Below, piece after piece: positions 11,256 to 21,528 of a DNA stretch of 64,000 bases. Every line of letters begins with the position of its first letter. The first letter of the stretch is position 1. The stretch spans positions 55,172 through 119,171 of the forward strand of contig NZ_MTBA01000006.1 of assembly GCF_002150805.1 (NCBI RefSeq), given 5' to 3'. The position numbers and the translations under genes are program-made. Source of the DNA: Oceanospirillum sanctuarii (GTDB lineage: Bacteria > Pseudomonadota > Gammaproteobacteria > Pseudomonadales > Halomonadaceae). Below the pieces are notes generated by a model, which saw nothing but the letters and a program-made list of their open reading frames with translations, was not told the DNA's origin and ran no database searches.

Positions 11256-13139
11256 TTAGCTGCCGACAGACAGTGTTTCCGGCAGTGGTGGTAGCTGAAT
11301 TTTAATTTTAAGACCCTGTCCCGGTTCGGATTCAGCCTGAATGCTGCCGGTTAATGCCTGAGAGACCTGATTATAAACAATGTGCATTCCTAAGCCGGTA
11401 CAGCCTGTATTGCGTTTGGTGGTGTGGAAAGGCTCGAAGATTTTATTCAGCGCATCCTTTGGCATACCCGCGCCGTTATCTTCATAACACACCGTCAGCC
11501 CCTGAGTGGTTTCGATAATAGAGATGCGGATCAGATTATCCGGATTGGCCTCTTCAAAGCCGTGGATAATACTGTTGTCGATCATCTGATGGAAAATCTG
11601 CACCCAGCTCTGAGTAATCGTTGGCCAGTTGAGATTATCTTCGCACTCCAGCTGAACACTGATCTGCTTTTTCTGCAGCTTCTGTTGTAAGCCAACAATC
11701 ACATCGCTTAACAGTTGCTTCACATAAACAGATTCAACACGGTTCTGACCGTTTTGGGCTGCGGTCTGTTTGAATACCTGAACCAGTCGCACAACACGCT
11801 GCAGATTATCCTGCATCAGCTTGTAGGCTTCGTAGTTGTAATCACTCTTTGATGTCGGTTCCAGCATGCTACCAGCGGTTATGGCAACACCAAGGGGAGT
11901 GTTGATCTCGTGAGCAATGCCTGAAATTAACGAGGCCAGCGAAGCCATCTTTTCCCGTTCGATCAGCTGGTTCTGGGTGATTTCCAGCTCGTGCAGAGAT
12001 TTCTCAAGTTGTAGGGTGCGCTGAACAACCCGTTTTTCCAGAGTTTCATTGAGATCCTGCAGAGCCTGCTCAGCACGTTTCTGGGAGGTGATCTCAATGG
12101 CTGAACCGCGCATAACGGCACTTTGCGATTCAGATTTGACCACTTTGCCATTAAAGACAAAGATGCGTTCGGTTTCAGCGATGGAGAGTTTTACCTCTAG
12201 CCCTTTAAAGTCATGGCGATTTTCAATCGCTTCAATCAGAGCTTGATTGGGAATCAACTCAATAAAGTTACGGTTGTATGCCTGAATATCGATCAAGCCC
12301 ATCTGTAGCAGCATCTGTTCAGAAGCAAAGATGAGCTTGTCGTCTTCATCGGTTTCCCATAGCCAGTCAGAAGCAGCATTGGCAAAGTCGGTAAAGCGGT
12401 CACGTTCAGTTTCGATTTCTTCGTAGAGACGATTCAGGGTATGGCTTAATTGGTTGATCGAGAGTGCCAGAACACTGATTTCATCCCGCTCAGAGGTGAC
12501 AAAAGGTGTCTGTTCCAGCTCCAGAGGCAGATGGCGCTGATTCGGGCGGAAGTGATCCAGATAACCAAGGATCCCTGTGATGCGACGGTTAACGCTGAGC
12601 TGGAAAACCCAAAGAATCAGAGCCGATACAATAAAGGTTTTAATCCCATTGGTGATCAGCAGCGAAAGGAAGGTTTCAAGCAGTTGCTGGTAGATGCGGT
12701 CGCTGGAGGATTCCACATAGAGCTGACCCAGCATAAAACTGGAGTCACTATCCTGATTGCTGTATTCGAGCGGGATCAGTTGGCTGATCTTATCCCCCTC
12801 AACCTGACTACCGGCCTGCCAGAATTGGCTGCCTGTGGCTGAGGTAACTTTAATAAAAGAGATGTCGGGCAGCTTCACCAGACCTTCAAGTCGAATATTG
12901 AGTTGGCGCTCATTAAATTCCCAGAGATTGATGGTCAGGGATTCGACGTGAACATCTTTCAGTTCCTGAAAGCGTGTCTCAACGGCACTCACCTCGTGAC
13001 GGTAATCGCCATAAAGTTGAATGATGGTGGAGATGAAAGTGATCAGGCTGCTGATAATTACCAGAATGATAATAATCCGGCGCCCGATAATACTGGCAAA
13101 AGGATGTCGTGAGAGTTTATTGGCGTTCGACAGCTGCAT
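11256..13139 (-). CDS. Membrane sensor histidine kinase with PAS domain, no adjacent response regulator
   Basis: 627-residue sensor kinase. A transmembrane helix near residues 22-42, a periplasmic domain (including NLWEFNERQLNIRLEGL) and a second helix near 163-183 precede a HAMP-like linker. A PAS domain follows (FANAASDWLWETDEDDKL), then a coiled coil and a HisKA segment with the phospho-acceptor in SGIAHEINTPLG. The HATPase has an N box (DNSIIHGFE), G1 (EDNGAGMP) and G2 (GCTGLGMHIV). It is the first gene of a leftward kinase-AraC-exporter cassette; no receiver-domain gene is nearby, so the phosphorelay partner lies elsewhere. Confidence 0.9.
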   Translation of the reverse strand: MQLSNANKLSRHPFASIIGRRIIIILVIISSLITFISTIIQLYGDYRHEVSAVETRFQELKDVHVESLTINLWEFNERQLNIRLEGLVKLPDISFIKVTSATGSQFWQAGSQVEGDKISQLIPLEYSNQDSDSSFMLGQLYVESSSDRIYQQLLETFLSLLITNGIKTFIVSALILWVFQLSVNRRITGILGYLDHFRPNQRHLPLELEQTPFVTSERDEISVLALSINQLSHTLNRLYEEIETERDRFTDFANAASDWLWETDEDDKLIFASEQMLLQMGLIDIQAYNRNFIELIPNQALIEAIENRHDFKGLEVKLSIAETERIFVFNGKVVKSESQSAVMRGSAIEITSQKRAEQALQDLNETLEKRVVQRTLQLEKSLHELEITQNQLIEREKMASLASLISGIAHEINTPLGVAITAGSMLEPTSKSDYNYEAYKLMQDNLQRVVRLVQVFKQTAAQNGQNRVESVYVKQLLSDVIVGLQQKLQKKQISVQLECEDNLNWPTITQSWVQIFHQMIDNSIIHGFEEANPDNLIRISIIETTQGLTVCYEDNGAGMPKDALNKIFEPFHTTKRNTGCTGLGMHIVYNQVSQALTGSIQAESEPGQGLKIKIQLPPLPETLSVGS

Positions 13140-13247
13140 AGAGACTACCGGTCTCCCAACGAAGAAATCTTCTATAAATAATTGTTTTTTTCAGCATAAA
13201 GGCTGAACACAAGGCTGGCAACTTTATTCGGTGCTAATAGCCTGATC

Positions 13248-13283
13248 AAAAAAACAAAACCCCGGAATTGCTTCCGGGGTTTT
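13248..13283 (-). terminator. Rho-independent terminator of purH
   Basis: AAAACCCCGGAA pairs perfectly with TTCCGGGGTTTT around a four-base loop. On the minus strand it is followed by a run of seven T, ending the dusB-fis/purH region. Confidence 0.9.
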
Positions 13284-13345
13284 GTCAGACAGGCTGCCTT
13301 TTTGAGTAAAAGACACTGTGCTTTATTGCGTTCAGAGATGCGGTA

Positions 13346-14941
13346 TTAGTGACGGAAGTGACGCATTCCGGTAAATACCATCGCCATGCCGTGTTCGTCA
13401 GCTGCATCGATCACTTCCTGATCGCGCATAGATCCACCCGGCTGGATCACAGCAGAAATACCTGCTTTCGCTGCGGCATCGATACCATCCCTGAACGGGA
13501 AGAAGGCATCAGATGCCATTACAGAGCCCGGTACTTCAAGACCTTCGTCTTCCGCTTTGATACCGGCAATTTTCGCGCTGTAAACACGGCTCATCTGGCC
13601 TGCGCCCACACCGATCGTCTGGCCATTTTTCACGTAAACAATAGCGTTAGACTTAACGAATTTAGCGACTTTCCACGCGAAGGCCAGATCGCGCATCTGT
13701 TCTTCAGTCGGTGCTTTCTTAGTCACAACTTTCAGGTCTTCGTCAGTTACCATGCCCAGGTCACGATCCTGAACCAGCAGACCACCGTTCACACGCTTGT
13801 AATCCAGACCGTGATCACGCTCACCTGGCCAGTTGTCACCGCAATCCAGCAGACGAACATTGGCTTTAGTCGCAACGATAGCGCTGGCTTCTTCGGATAC
13901 TCCCGGTGCAATGATCACTTCAACAAACTGACGGTCAACGATCGCTTTAGCCGTTTCAGCATCCAGAGGACGGTTGAAAGCAATGATGCCGCCAAAAGCA
14001 GACGTTGGATCAGTCTGGAAAGCCAGCTCGTAAGCCTGCAGTGGGTTGTCAGCAATTGCCACACCACATGGGTTAGCGTGCTTAACGATCACACAGGCTG
14101 GTTCAATGAAGGATTTAACGCATTCGAAGGCTGCATCGGTATCAGCAACATTGTTGAAGGACAGCTCTTTGCCCTGCAGCTGCTTGGCGGTGGATACGCT
14201 GGCTTCAACCGGGTTCTTCTCCACATAGAAAGCGGCTTTCTGGTGTGGGTTCTCGCCATAACGCATCTCTTGCTTCTTCTCGTACTGAACATTGTAAGTA
14301 CGGGCGAAGTTCTCGCTGCCACCTTCAACCAGACGGCCGAAGTAGTTAGCAATCATGCCGTCATAAGCAGCAGTGTGTTCAAAGGCTTTGATCGCCAGAT
14401 CAAAGCGGGTCGCCTGTGCTACAGCGCCTTCGTTGGCATCCATATCCGCCAGAATACGGCTGTAGTCGTTGACATCAACAACGATAGTAACAAATGCGTG
14501 GTTTTTTGCTGTGGAGCGAACCATGGTCGGGCCACCGATATCGATGTTTTCCACAGCCATTTCCAGGGTGCAGTCGTCACGGGCAACAGTCGCTTCGAAC
14601 GGGTACAGGTTTACTGCAACCAGGTCGATACCCTGAATACCGTTTTCAGCCATTACTGCATCGTCCATGCCGCGACGGGCCAGGATGCCGCCGTGGATTT
14701 TCGGGTGCAGGGTTTTCACACGGCCATCCATCATTTCAGGGAAGCCGGTGTAATCAGAAACTTCAACTGCTGGTACGCCCTGCTCTTTAAGCAGTTTGTA
14801 CGTGCCGCCGGTGGACAGAATTTCAACACCGCGCTCGTTCAGAGCCTGGGCGAATTCAACAACACCTGTTTTGTCCGAAACGCTGATAAGCGCGCGGCGA
14901 ACAGGCAGGTTTTGTGCTTTGGCAGACGTTGTGGCTGACAT
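13346..14941 (-). CDS. purH: PurH, bifunctional AICAR formyltransferase/IMP cyclohydrolase
   Basis: Performs the last two steps of de novo IMP synthesis. 531 residues. The N-terminal IMP cyclohydrolase (MGS-like) domain starts at [17 protein letters not shown] and includes [10 protein letters not shown]. The C-terminal transformylase contains [23 protein letters not shown] and the late [12 protein letters not shown] and QPGGSMRD. It lies downstream of dusB-fis, separated by a terminator-like hairpin, so it probably has its own promoter in the 86-bp gap. A long open frame on the opposite strand is a codon-bias shadow. Confidence 0.97.
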   Translation of the reverse strand: MSATTSAKAQNLPVRRALISVSDKTGVVEFAQALNERGVEILSTGGTYKLLKEQGVPAVEVSDYTGFPEMMDGRVKTLHPKIHGGILARRGMDDAVMAENGIQGIDLVAVNLYPFEATVARDDCTLEMAVENIDIGGPTMVRSTAKNHAFVTIVVDVNDYSRILADMDANEGAVAQATRFDLAIKAFEHTAAYDGMIANYFGRLVEGGSENFARTYNVQYEKKQEMRYGENPHQKAAFYVEKNPVEASVSTAKQLQGKELSFNNVADTDAAFECVKSFIEPACVIVKHANPCGVAIADNPLQAYELAFQTDPTSAFGGIIAFNRPLDAETAKAIVDRQFVEVIIAPGVSEEASAIVATKANVRLLDCGDNWPGERDHGLDYKRVNGGLLVQDRDLGMVTDEDLKVVTKKAPTEEQMRDLAFAWKVAKFVKSNAIVYVKNGQTIGVGAGQMSRVYSAKIAGIKAEDEGLEVPGSVMASDAFFPFRDGIDAAAKAGISAVIQPGGSMRDQEVIDAADEHGMAMVFTGMRHFRH

Positions 14942-14970
14942 AGTTTGCTCTTCTTTCTCAAAGGGTGATA

Positions 14971-15006
14971 AGAAAACAGAAAGCGGCAGAGGTTATCTGC
15001 CGCTTT
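14971..15006 (-). terminator. Rho-independent terminator of dusB-fis
   Basis: AAAGCGGCAGA pairs with TCTGCCGCTTT around five bases. On the minus strand the tail is CTGTTTTCTT. It sits between fis and purH. Confidence 0.75.
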
Positions 15007-15027
15007 CATTAAAAAGTCGGTTTCGGG

Positions 15028-15339
15028 TTACAGCATGCCGTAGGTCTTGAGCTTTTTACGCAAGGTGCCACGGTTCAGGCCGAGAATCTCGGATGCCTGG
15101 CTCTGGTTATCCTTGGTGTAAGCCATAACAGCTTCCAGCAAGGGAGCTTCTACTTCCGCCAGTACCATCTGATAGAGATCGGTTACCGGTTGACCATCGA
15201 GATGGGCGAAGTAGTTCGACATCGCTTCTTCAACACTGCTACGCAGTGTGCGCGGGTTGATTTCCGCTTGGCTCATCATCTCGGGTGTGTTCTCGGAGAT
15301 ATCCATATTGCTCATGTTCTTATTGGTTATTGCTGTCAT
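15028..15339 (-). CDS. fis: Fis, nucleoid-associated regulator
   Basis: Small DNA-bending protein that activates rRNA promoters and shapes the nucleoid in fast growth. 103 residues. The C-terminal helix-turn-helix is nearly identical to the family: [20 protein letters not shown], ending KTYGML. The N-terminal beta-hairpin region is longer and divergent, as is common outside enterics. The start ATG overlaps the dusB stop as ATGA, the conserved dusB-fis operon with coupled translation. Confidence 0.96.
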   Translation of the reverse strand: MTAITNKNMSNMDISENTPEMMSQAEINPRTLRSSVEEAMSNYFAHLDGQPVTDLYQMVLAEVEAPLLEAVMAYTKDNQSQASEILGLNRGTLRKKLKTYGML

Positions 15340-16349
15340 AACAGGGCGTCCGCTTCTGACGGTTCATGCCGGAGGTTAAGCTGCTCCGGCTGAAGAATAA
15401 ATTGGCGGATCGCTTCATGCTGTTCTGTAGGCTGCTCAAGCCGATTGAAAAAGCGTCGGAAGTCAGTTCCGTTTTCCTGGGTGCCCAGATACCAGTTCAC
15501 GTGTTTACGGGCGATACGGACCCCCATCAGCTCACCGTAAAAATCGTAAAGTTCGTCCAGATGACGGCTGAGAATATCGTGTCTTGTTTGCTCGTCCGGT
15601 TCAGGCAGATGTTCGCCAGTGGCCAGGTAATGGCTGATTTGGCGGAAAATCCAGGGGCGTCCCTGAGCTCCACGGCCAATCATCACGGCATCGGCACCGG
15701 TATAGTCCATAACATAGCGGGCTTTTTCCGGAGATGTAATATCACCATTGGCGAATACCGGAATGGAAATTTCCTGCTTAATGCGGGCGATGGTGTCGTA
15801 TTCGGCTTCGCCTTTATAGGCATCTGCCCGGGTTCGGCCGTGAACGGCCAGCGCCTGAATACCGCTTTGTTCCGCGATTTTGGCAATCGTCACGCCATTA
15901 CGGTTTTCGGGATTCCAGCCTGTGCGTATCTTGAGGGTAACCGGGATATCCACAGCCCCAACAACGGCTTCCAGAATATCCGCAACCAGCTTTTCATCTT
16001 TCAGTAAGGCGGAACCTGCGGCTTTATTGCAGACTTTTTTTGCCGGGCAGCCCATGTTGATGTCGATAATCTGAGCGCCGTGTTCGGCATTAAGTCGGGC
16101 AGCTTCGGCCAGCATCTCGGGATCACCACCTGCAATCTGCACAGAACGGGGTTCATCTTCACCGCTGTGATCCATACGCAGACGGGATTTACGGGTGTTC
16201 CAGAGGCTGACATCAGAGGTCACCATTTCGGACACCACAAGACCTGCCCCCATTTCACGACAAAGCTGTCGGAAAGGGCGATCTGTTACGCCAGCCATAG
16301 GGGCAAGAATAACCGGTGACGCTAGGGTGTATGAACCGATCTGAACCAT
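15336..16349 (-). CDS. dusB: DusB, tRNA-dihydrouridine synthase B
   Basis: FMN-dependent reductase that converts uridine to dihydrouridine in the tRNA D-loop. 337 residues: a TIM barrel with the start motif [19 protein letters not shown], the catalytic-cysteine region [32 protein letters not shown], and the FMN phosphate site [16 protein letters not shown], followed by the helical tRNA-binding C-terminus. First gene of dusB-fis. Confidence 0.96.
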   Translation of the reverse strand: MVQIGSYTLASPVILAPMAGVTDRPFRQLCREMGAGLVVSEMVTSDVSLWNTRKSRLRMDHSGEDEPRSVQIAGGDPEMLAEAARLNAEHGAQIIDINMGCPAKKVCNKAAGSALLKDEKLVADILEAVVGAVDIPVTLKIRTGWNPENRNGVTIAKIAEQSGIQALAVHGRTRADAYKGEAEYDTIARIKQEISIPVFANGDITSPEKARYVMDYTGADAVMIGRGAQGRPWIFRQISHYLATGEHLPEPDEQTRHDILSRHLDELYDFYGELMGVRIARKHVNWYLGTQENGTDFRRFFNRLEQPTEQHEAIRQFILQPEQLNLRHEPSEADALL

Positions 16350-16521
16350 GGTTAACCGTAAAATTTATCGCTGTCAGAAAGACAGTTACAAAATGGCAAA
16401 CGGCATGCGAAGAAATCGCTCAAAGCCGTGCCAATCGGGCGTATCGAGGGGCGCTAATGATACTAGGAATCCTGAGCGTGTAAAGCTGAAGCGGGGATAT
16501 TTGATTAAAAAATAGCCAGAA

Positions 16522-16546
16522 AATAACGCCTCCCGATCAAGGAGGC
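16522..16546 (-). terminator. Possible terminator after the DUF3426 gene
   Basis: GCCTCC and GGAGGC form a compact stem with a seven-base loop 26 bp past the stop codon. The minus-strand tail GTTATTTTC is only moderately U-rich. Confidence 0.45.
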
Positions 16547-16571
16547 AGGTTATCTGTTTGTTTTGCTGAAA

Positions 16572-17774
16572 TTAAAGCTCTGCAGCAGGGTAATAGCGAA
16601 CGGAAAGGTTCTCAATATCGCTGACTTTCGCCTGTATTGGGAAGGAGAGTGCAACAGGTAATTCTGGCGGCAGAATATGATCAGCGAAAGGTTTGCCTTT
16701 CAGATAACTATCCGGCTGATAAAGTACCTCGGCGATAATTTTACCGCTGCGATCTCTTAGCTCCAGCAAAATAGCAGGAAAAGGCAGAGGGTTCGCCGTT
16801 GGGTTGTTCAGAACCAGTTCTGCGGTCAGCTGGTTGTTGATCTCAAAAATAGCCAGTTGTGACGCTTTCAGTTCCTCAAAATCTGAGGGCAGATAGTGAT
16901 CGCAACTGCTCAATCCGCAGATCGCTTCGGCAAAACCGGATAGCCCCGGTGATTCGCTCAAGGTGCGGGTGTTGCCCCAAAGCAGAACCAGTATCAAGAG
17001 GATAAGACTTGCGGCCAGTGTTGCCGGAATCCAGGGCAGACCTGTTGCGGCCTTAGTTGGTGTGCTTTCCTTCGGCTTCTGTTCTACGTGGTCATTGTCC
17101 GGTTCTGCTCCAAAATGCAGGTCAGGCGCAAAATCAGGTGCTTCCTCATTACGGTTGGCGGACAGAGAAACTTCAAGTTGGTGATGGCGCAATTCGGGAG
17201 CCAGGCGGGCTTGGCGAATATCTGAGAGATCTTCGTCATCCAGCATCATATCCGGGGTGTCAGGCAGCATTTGCAGAAAATCTTCTGCGTTTTCCGGTAC
17301 TTTTTTTGTTGCCGGTACTTTCTTGGCTTCCGGTGCTTGTTCTGCTTCAGGCTTAATCTCTGCTGGCTTTTGAGGTGCAGGTGCTTTTTCTGATTGCGAA
17401 GCAAGCTTTGTCTCAGTTTCAGCAGTAACGGCTACATCTGAGGAATAAGCAGAGAGATCGGGGGTATCTGAATCGGTATCAGCTGGAATTGAGGTCGATA
17501 TAGCCTCGCTTTTTCCCACTGAGTGAGTTTCTTGCTCGGATGCAGACTTTTGACTTTGTGCCAGAGCCTGTGATTGCTCAGAAGAGAGGGGCTGGAGAGA
17601 TTCTACCGGTGATGAGCTTTCATCCGCTTCCAGCTCAAAAAGGTGGTTTGCAGCATTGAAAATTTTCTTGCAGCGGCCACAGCGGGCAACGCCAAAAGCC
17701 TGTTGCAGGTCAGCATCAGAAACAGCAAAACAGGTTGAGCAGTGGGGGCAGCGGGTTAGCCGGTCATCCATCAT
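16572..17774 (-). CDS. Zinc-ribbon and DUF3426 membrane protein
   Basis: 400-residue protein of unknown function. The N-terminus is an MJ0042-type zinc ribbon (TRCPHCSTCF then ARCGRCKKIF, four cysteines). A long Ala/Glu/Pro/Ser-rich low-complexity region follows to about residue 240, then one transmembrane helix (IPATLAASLILLILVLLWG) and a C-terminal DUF3426 domain that should be periplasmic. It lies between prmA and dusB, a conserved neighbourhood. The zinc ribbon in the cytoplasm with an extracytoplasmic C-domain suggests a signalling or scaffolding role; that is inference. Confidence 0.88.
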   Translation of the reverse strand: MMDDRLTRCPHCSTCFAVSDADLQQAFGVARCGRCKKIFNAANHLFELEADESSSPVESLQPLSSEQSQALAQSQKSASEQETHSVGKSEAISTSIPADTDSDTPDLSAYSSDVAVTAETETKLASQSEKAPAPQKPAEIKPEAEQAPEAKKVPATKKVPENAEDFLQMLPDTPDMMLDDEDLSDIRQARLAPELRHHQLEVSLSANRNEEAPDFAPDLHFGAEPDNDHVEQKPKESTPTKAATGLPWIPATLAASLILLILVLLWGNTRTLSESPGLSGFAEAICGLSSCDHYLPSDFEELKASQLAIFEINNQLTAELVLNNPTANPLPFPAILLELRDRSGKIIAEVLYQPDSYLKGKPFADHILPPELPVALSFPIQAKVSDIENLSVRYYPAAEL

Positions 17775-17929
17775 CGGTCAGTCATTCTTCCAACAAGAGT
17801 CTGAGTTACATCATAAGATTATGAAAGCAAACAGGCAATCCCGTTCAAATGGGACCACCTGTTTATAACAGCTTCAAGTTATTGAGGAAAGTATGCTTTT
17901 TGACCGCCAGGGCTAGTGTCTGACAAGGA

Positions 17930-18829
17930 TCAGGACTGTACTTTAACGGCGCTCAGGCAAACCCACTCTTCCTTCTGTTTAACCGGATCAAAGTTAAACC
18001 AAGGGGCGTAAGCTGCCATAACATCATCCGCCTGATGGGAAAGAATACCGGAAAGTACCAGCTTACCCTGATCCTTAACCAGAGCTGAAATGGTCGGTGC
18101 CAGGTCGATCAGTGGTCCGGCCAGAATATTGGCCAGCATCAGGTCTGCTTTAACATCACCAATTTTGCCGGGATAGAAAACATCAAAGCTTTCAGCAGGC
18201 AGGCCATTTCGATCGGTATTTTCCCGGGTAGCAACCAGTGCCTGTGGATCGTTATCAACACCATAGGCTTTTTCGGCTCCCAGTAGCAGAGCAGCCACGC
18301 CTAAAATGCCGGAGCCACAGCCGTAATCCACAACGGTCTGACCAGCGACATCATTCTCATCCAGCCATTGCAGGCACATAAAGGTGGTTGGGTGCGTGCC
18401 TGTTCCGAAGGCAAGACCCGGATCCAGCTGAAGGTTAGTTGCTTCCGGGTTAGGTGCTTCTTTCCAGCTTGGGCAGATCCAGAGGCGGTTGCCGACCTGA
18501 ATTGGGTGGAAGTTTTCCATCCACTCGCGTTCCCAGTCTTTATCTTCCAGAATCTCAATGCGTGGCGAAGGGAAAGCCTGATCCGGAAATACTGATGCCC
18601 AGCCCAGTTGCAGACCCTGAAGCATCGCTTCGCTGTCCTGTTCGGCATCAAACAGGCCGGTGATACGGGTCTGTGTCCATAAAGGTGTAGTGCCCCGGAT
18701 AGGCTCGAACAGGGGTTGATCAGCACCATCTTCCAGAGTGACCGCATTAGCACCTGCGGCCAGCAGAAACTCTTCCAGTACTTCAGCGTGAGCTGGATTG
18801 GTGTCCATTTTAATTTGAAGCCAAGGCAT
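17930..18829 (-). CDS. prmA: PrmA, ribosomal protein L11 methyltransferase
   Basis: SAM-dependent enzyme that methylates ribosomal protein L11. 299 residues. The N-terminal substrate-recognition domain opens with MPWLQIKMDTNPAHAEVLEE; the C-terminal Rossmann methyltransferase has DPGLAFGTGTHPTT, motif I VVDYGCGSGILGVAALL and the catalytic-loop region LMLANILAGPL. It follows accC, separated by a strong terminator, and precedes the zinc-ribbon gene. Confidence 0.96.
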   Translation of the reverse strand: MPWLQIKMDTNPAHAEVLEEFLLAAGANAVTLEDGADQPLFEPIRGTTPLWTQTRITGLFDAEQDSEAMLQGLQLGWASVFPDQAFPSPRIEILEDKDWEREWMENFHPIQVGNRLWICPSWKEAPNPEATNLQLDPGLAFGTGTHPTTFMCLQWLDENDVAGQTVVDYGCGSGILGVAALLLGAEKAYGVDNDPQALVATRENTDRNGLPAESFDVFYPGKIGDVKADLMLANILAGPLIDLAPTISALVKDQGKLVLSGILSHQADDVMAAYAPWFNFDPVKQKEEWVCLSAVKVQS

Positions 18830-18978
18830 CTTTGTCTCCGGGGTGTATTCAGCCTGTGATTCTGAGCCGTAAGGCTCGCTTGGGGCTATTGTACACCGAA
18901 TTATTATCCGGTGTGCTGTTACGTCCTGGGTTGGGTTTAAGGAAAAGGATTGCTTTATAGCGGGGGGGCTTTAGACAG

Positions 18979-19015
18979 GCGAAAAAAAACCGGAAGCGAT
19001 GCTTCCGGTTTTTTT
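18979..19015 (-). terminator. Strong bidirectional-looking terminator after accC
   Basis: A 15-base perfect stem, AAAAAAACCGGAAGC with its complement around GAT, flanked by A and T runs. On the minus strand it ends the aroQ-accB-accC transcript 18 bp past accC. Confidence 0.92.
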
Positions 19016-19032
19016 AGGTTCTGTAAGCAAGC

Positions 19033-20373
19033 TTACAGAGACAGTTTCTTCTCAAGGTAGTGAATGTTCACACCACCTTCCATAAAGCCACTGTCACGAA
19101 CCAGATCCTGCTGCAGGCCAATGTTGGACTTGATGCCTTCAATAACAATTTCGTCCAGAGCATTACGCATACGGGTCAGCGCGATCTCACGGGTTTCACC
19201 CCAGGTGATCAGCTTACCGATCAGGGAATCGTAGTAAGGCGGTACGGTGTAACCATCATACAGGTGGCTGTCCATACGCACGCCCAGACCGCCAGGAGCG
19301 TGGAAGTGATCCACTTTACCCGGAGACGGCAGGAAGGTTTTTGCATCTTCCGCGTTGATACGACACTCAAAAGAGTGACCACGGATAACGATGTCTTCCT
19401 GTTTGATAGTCAGAGGCAGGCCGCTGGCGATGCGCAGCTGCTCTTTAACAATATCAACACCGGTTACCATCTCAGATACCGGGTGCTCAACCTGAACACG
19501 GGTATTCATTTCGATGAAGTAGAAGCCGCCGTCTTCATACAGGAATTCGAAAGTACCGGCACCACGGTAGCCGATTTCGATACAAGCCTGTACACAACGC
19601 TCCTGAACTTCGCGACGTACGTCTTCAGGAATGCCTGGTGCTGGTGCTTCTTCCAGAACTTTCTGGTGACGACGCTGCAGAGAGCAGTCACGGTCGCCCA
19701 GATGGATCGCATTGCCCTGACCATCGGCCAGAACCTGGATCTCAACGTGGCGTGGGTTCTGCAGGAATTTTTCCATGTAAACGGTGTCGTCACCGAAAGC
19801 TGCTTTTGCTTCAGCTTTGGTTACCTGAACAGCGTTTACCAGGTGTGCTTCAGTGTGAACAACGCGCATACCACGACCACCGCCACCGGCAGCCGCTTTG
19901 ATGATCACTGGCAGGCCGATACGGCGTGCAGTCTGAACCACAAACTCAGGGTCGTCCGGCAGCGGGCCGTCAGAACCCGGAACCGTAGGAACGCCTGCTT
20001 TCTTCATCGCGTCAATTGCAGATACTTTGTCACCCATCAGGCGGATAACGTCTGCTTTAGGACCGATGAATTTGAAACCGCAACGCTCCACCTGTTCGGC
20101 GAAGTCGGCGTTTTCAGCCAGGAAGCCGTAGCCCGGGTGGATGCCTTCTGCATCGGTAACTTCAGCAGCGCTGATAATTGCCGGAATGTTCAGATAGCTA
20201 TCGGTAGAAGAAGCCGGACCGATACATACAGATTCGTCTGCCAGACGAACATGCATCAGATCACGGTCTGCTGCAGAGTGAACGGCTACAGTCTTGATGC
20301 CCAGTTCTTTACAGGCACGCAGAATACGCAGCGCAATTTCACCCCGGTTTGCAATAAGTACTTTATCAAGCAT
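19033..20373 (-). CDS. accC: AccC, acetyl-CoA carboxylase biotin carboxylase subunit
   Basis: ATP-dependent carboxylation of biotin on AccB, the first half-reaction of malonyl-CoA formation for fatty-acid synthesis. 446 residues, full length. Signature segments: [15 protein letters not shown] at the N-terminus, the ATP-grasp glycine loop [23 protein letters not shown], and the catalytic [16 protein letters not shown]. It lies 56 bp after accB. Its antisense strand contains a long open frame that I consider a shadow. Confidence 0.97.
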   Translation of the reverse strand: MLDKVLIANRGEIALRILRACKELGIKTVAVHSAADRDLMHVRLADESVCIGPASSTDSYLNIPAIISAAEVTDAEGIHPGYGFLAENADFAEQVERCGFKFIGPKADVIRLMGDKVSAIDAMKKAGVPTVPGSDGPLPDDPEFVVQTARRIGLPVIIKAAAGGGGRGMRVVHTEAHLVNAVQVTKAEAKAAFGDDTVYMEKFLQNPRHVEIQVLADGQGNAIHLGDRDCSLQRRHQKVLEEAPAPGIPEDVRREVQERCVQACIEIGYRGAGTFEFLYEDGGFYFIEMNTRVQVEHPVSEMVTGVDIVKEQLRIASGLPLTIKQEDIVIRGHSFECRINAEDAKTFLPSPGKVDHFHAPGGLGVRMDSHLYDGYTVPPYYDSLIGKLITWGETREIALTRMRNALDEIVIEGIKSNIGLQQDLVRDSGFMEGGVNIHYLEKKLSL

Positions 20374-20429
20374 GATCGAGCCTTATGAATTCTGGAGTCA
20401 AAAAAGGGTTATCTGTCGTAAGCGGTTGC

Positions 20430-20882
20430 TTAAACGATAGAAACCAGCGGCTGATCGAATTCAACCGGCTGACCATCTTCAACCAGAATTTCACCGATAG
20501 TACCGTCTTTGTCTGCTTCGATCTGGTTCATCATCTTCATCGCTTCAACGATGCAGATAGTGTCGCCTTTCTTAACCTTCTGACCTACTTCAACGAACAC
20601 TTTAGCGCCCGGAGCCGGAGAGCGGTAGAAAGTACCAACCATTGGAGATTTAACCAGGTGACCTGCAGGAGCTGCCGCCGCAGGAGCTGCTTCTGCAGCA
20701 GGTGCCGCTGCTGGTGCAGCAACAGGAGCCGGAGCTGCAACAGGAGCCGGCGCGTACTGAACCTGAGCACCGCTCATGTTACGGCTGATGCGTACAGACT
20801 CTTCGCCTTCCTGAATTTCGATTTCAGCGATGTTGGATTCTTCCAGCAGCTCAATCAGTTTTTTAACTTTACGAATATCCAT
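20430..20882 (-). CDS. accB: AccB, biotin carboxyl carrier protein
   Basis: Carrier subunit of acetyl-CoA carboxylase, 150 residues. The N-terminal helix-rich part ([20 protein letters not shown]) is joined by an Ala/Pro-rich linker at about residues 42-72 to the C-terminal biotinyl domain. The biotinylated lysine is 116 in the motif [12 protein letters not shown], and the thumb region appears as [15 protein letters not shown]. It precedes accC and follows aroQ by 118 bp. Confidence 0.97.
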   Translation of the reverse strand: MDIRKVKKLIELLEESNIAEIEIQEGEESVRISRNMSGAQVQYAPAPVAAPAPVAAPAAAPAAEAAPAAAAPAGHLVKSPMVGTFYRSPAPGAKVFVEVGQKVKKGDTICIVEAMKMMNQIEADKDGTIGEILVEDGQPVEFDQPLVSIV

Positions 20883-21000
20883 GATTAATCTCTTTCACTT
20901 GTGTGTGGAACATGAGCCCAAGCGATGCATAGGCTATTGTGAGTTTTCTGCCGAAGCAGAGAAAAAGAACCGGCGGATCAGCACTAAAAGGTTTAATCCG

Positions 21001-21459
21001 TCAGACTAATTTGGGCTTTTTGTCGCTGATAAATTTCAAAGCTGCCGTTAAAGCAAAGTCATAACCCTGAGCGCCAAGTCCACAGATTACTCCCACTGCG
21101 ACATCAGACAGATAAGAATGATGACGGAAGGCTTCACGGGCATGGACATTAGACAGATGCACTTCGATAAAAGGGATCTGAACACCCAGTAACGCATCGC
21201 GAATAGCAACACTGGTATGGGTAAAAGCTGCAGGATTGATGATGATAAAGTCGACAGACTCATCACGGGCGGCATGGATACGATCGATCAGAGCATGTTC
21301 AGCATTGCTCTGGAAGCATTCCAGTTGATGTCCCTGGCTTGAGGCTGTTACCGCAAGATGTTCTGAAATATCAGCCAAAGTCTGACTGCCATAAATTTCA
21401 GGCTCGCGGGTGCCGAGCAGGTTCAGATTGGGGCCGTTTAACACCAGAATGGAAGCCAT
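21001..21459 (-). CDS. aroQ: AroQ, type II 3-dehydroquinate dehydratase
   Basis: Dehydrates 3-dehydroquinate in the shikimate pathway. 152 residues from the ATG at 21459, where the family sequence begins ([20 protein letters not shown], including the catalytic tyrosine). The active-site [17 protein letters not shown] and the late [17 protein letters not shown] are intact. A TTG eleven codons upstream would add a non-conserved leader overlapping a terminator-like hairpin, so I reject it. First gene of aroQ-accB-accC. Confidence 0.96.
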   Translation of the reverse strand: MASILVLNGPNLNLLGTREPEIYGSQTLADISEHLAVTASSQGHQLECFQSNAEHALIDRIHAARDESVDFIIINPAAFTHTSVAIRDALLGVQIPFIEVHLSNVHAREAFRHHSYLSDVAVGVICGLGAQGYDFALTAALKFISDKKPKLV

Positions 21460-21481
21460 AATCAACAGAGTATCCGGGTGA

Positions 21482-21528
21482 CAAAAAAGCAAAAATAAAA
21501 AGCAAACAGTTGTTTGACTCTGTTTGCT
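21482..21528 (-). terminator. Terminator-like hairpin directly before aroQ
   Basis: AGCAAACAG pairs with CTGTTTGCT (21501-21509 with 21520-21528). On the minus strand it is followed by TTTTTATTTTTG and TTTTTT. It ends about 25 bases before the aroQ ATG, leaving almost no room for a separate promoter, so it could be either the terminator of the upstream gene or an attenuator of aroQ-accBC. Confidence 0.6.

Noticed and set aside
13349..14938. 529-codon open frame opposite purH
   Set aside because: It mirrors purH almost end to end and its translation has the composition of an antisense shadow (many His, Arg, Thr, Asn) with no recognisable domain; purH is intact and conserved.
19060..20388. 442-codon open frame opposite accC
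   Set aside because: Same explanation: antisense of a highly biased housekeeping gene.
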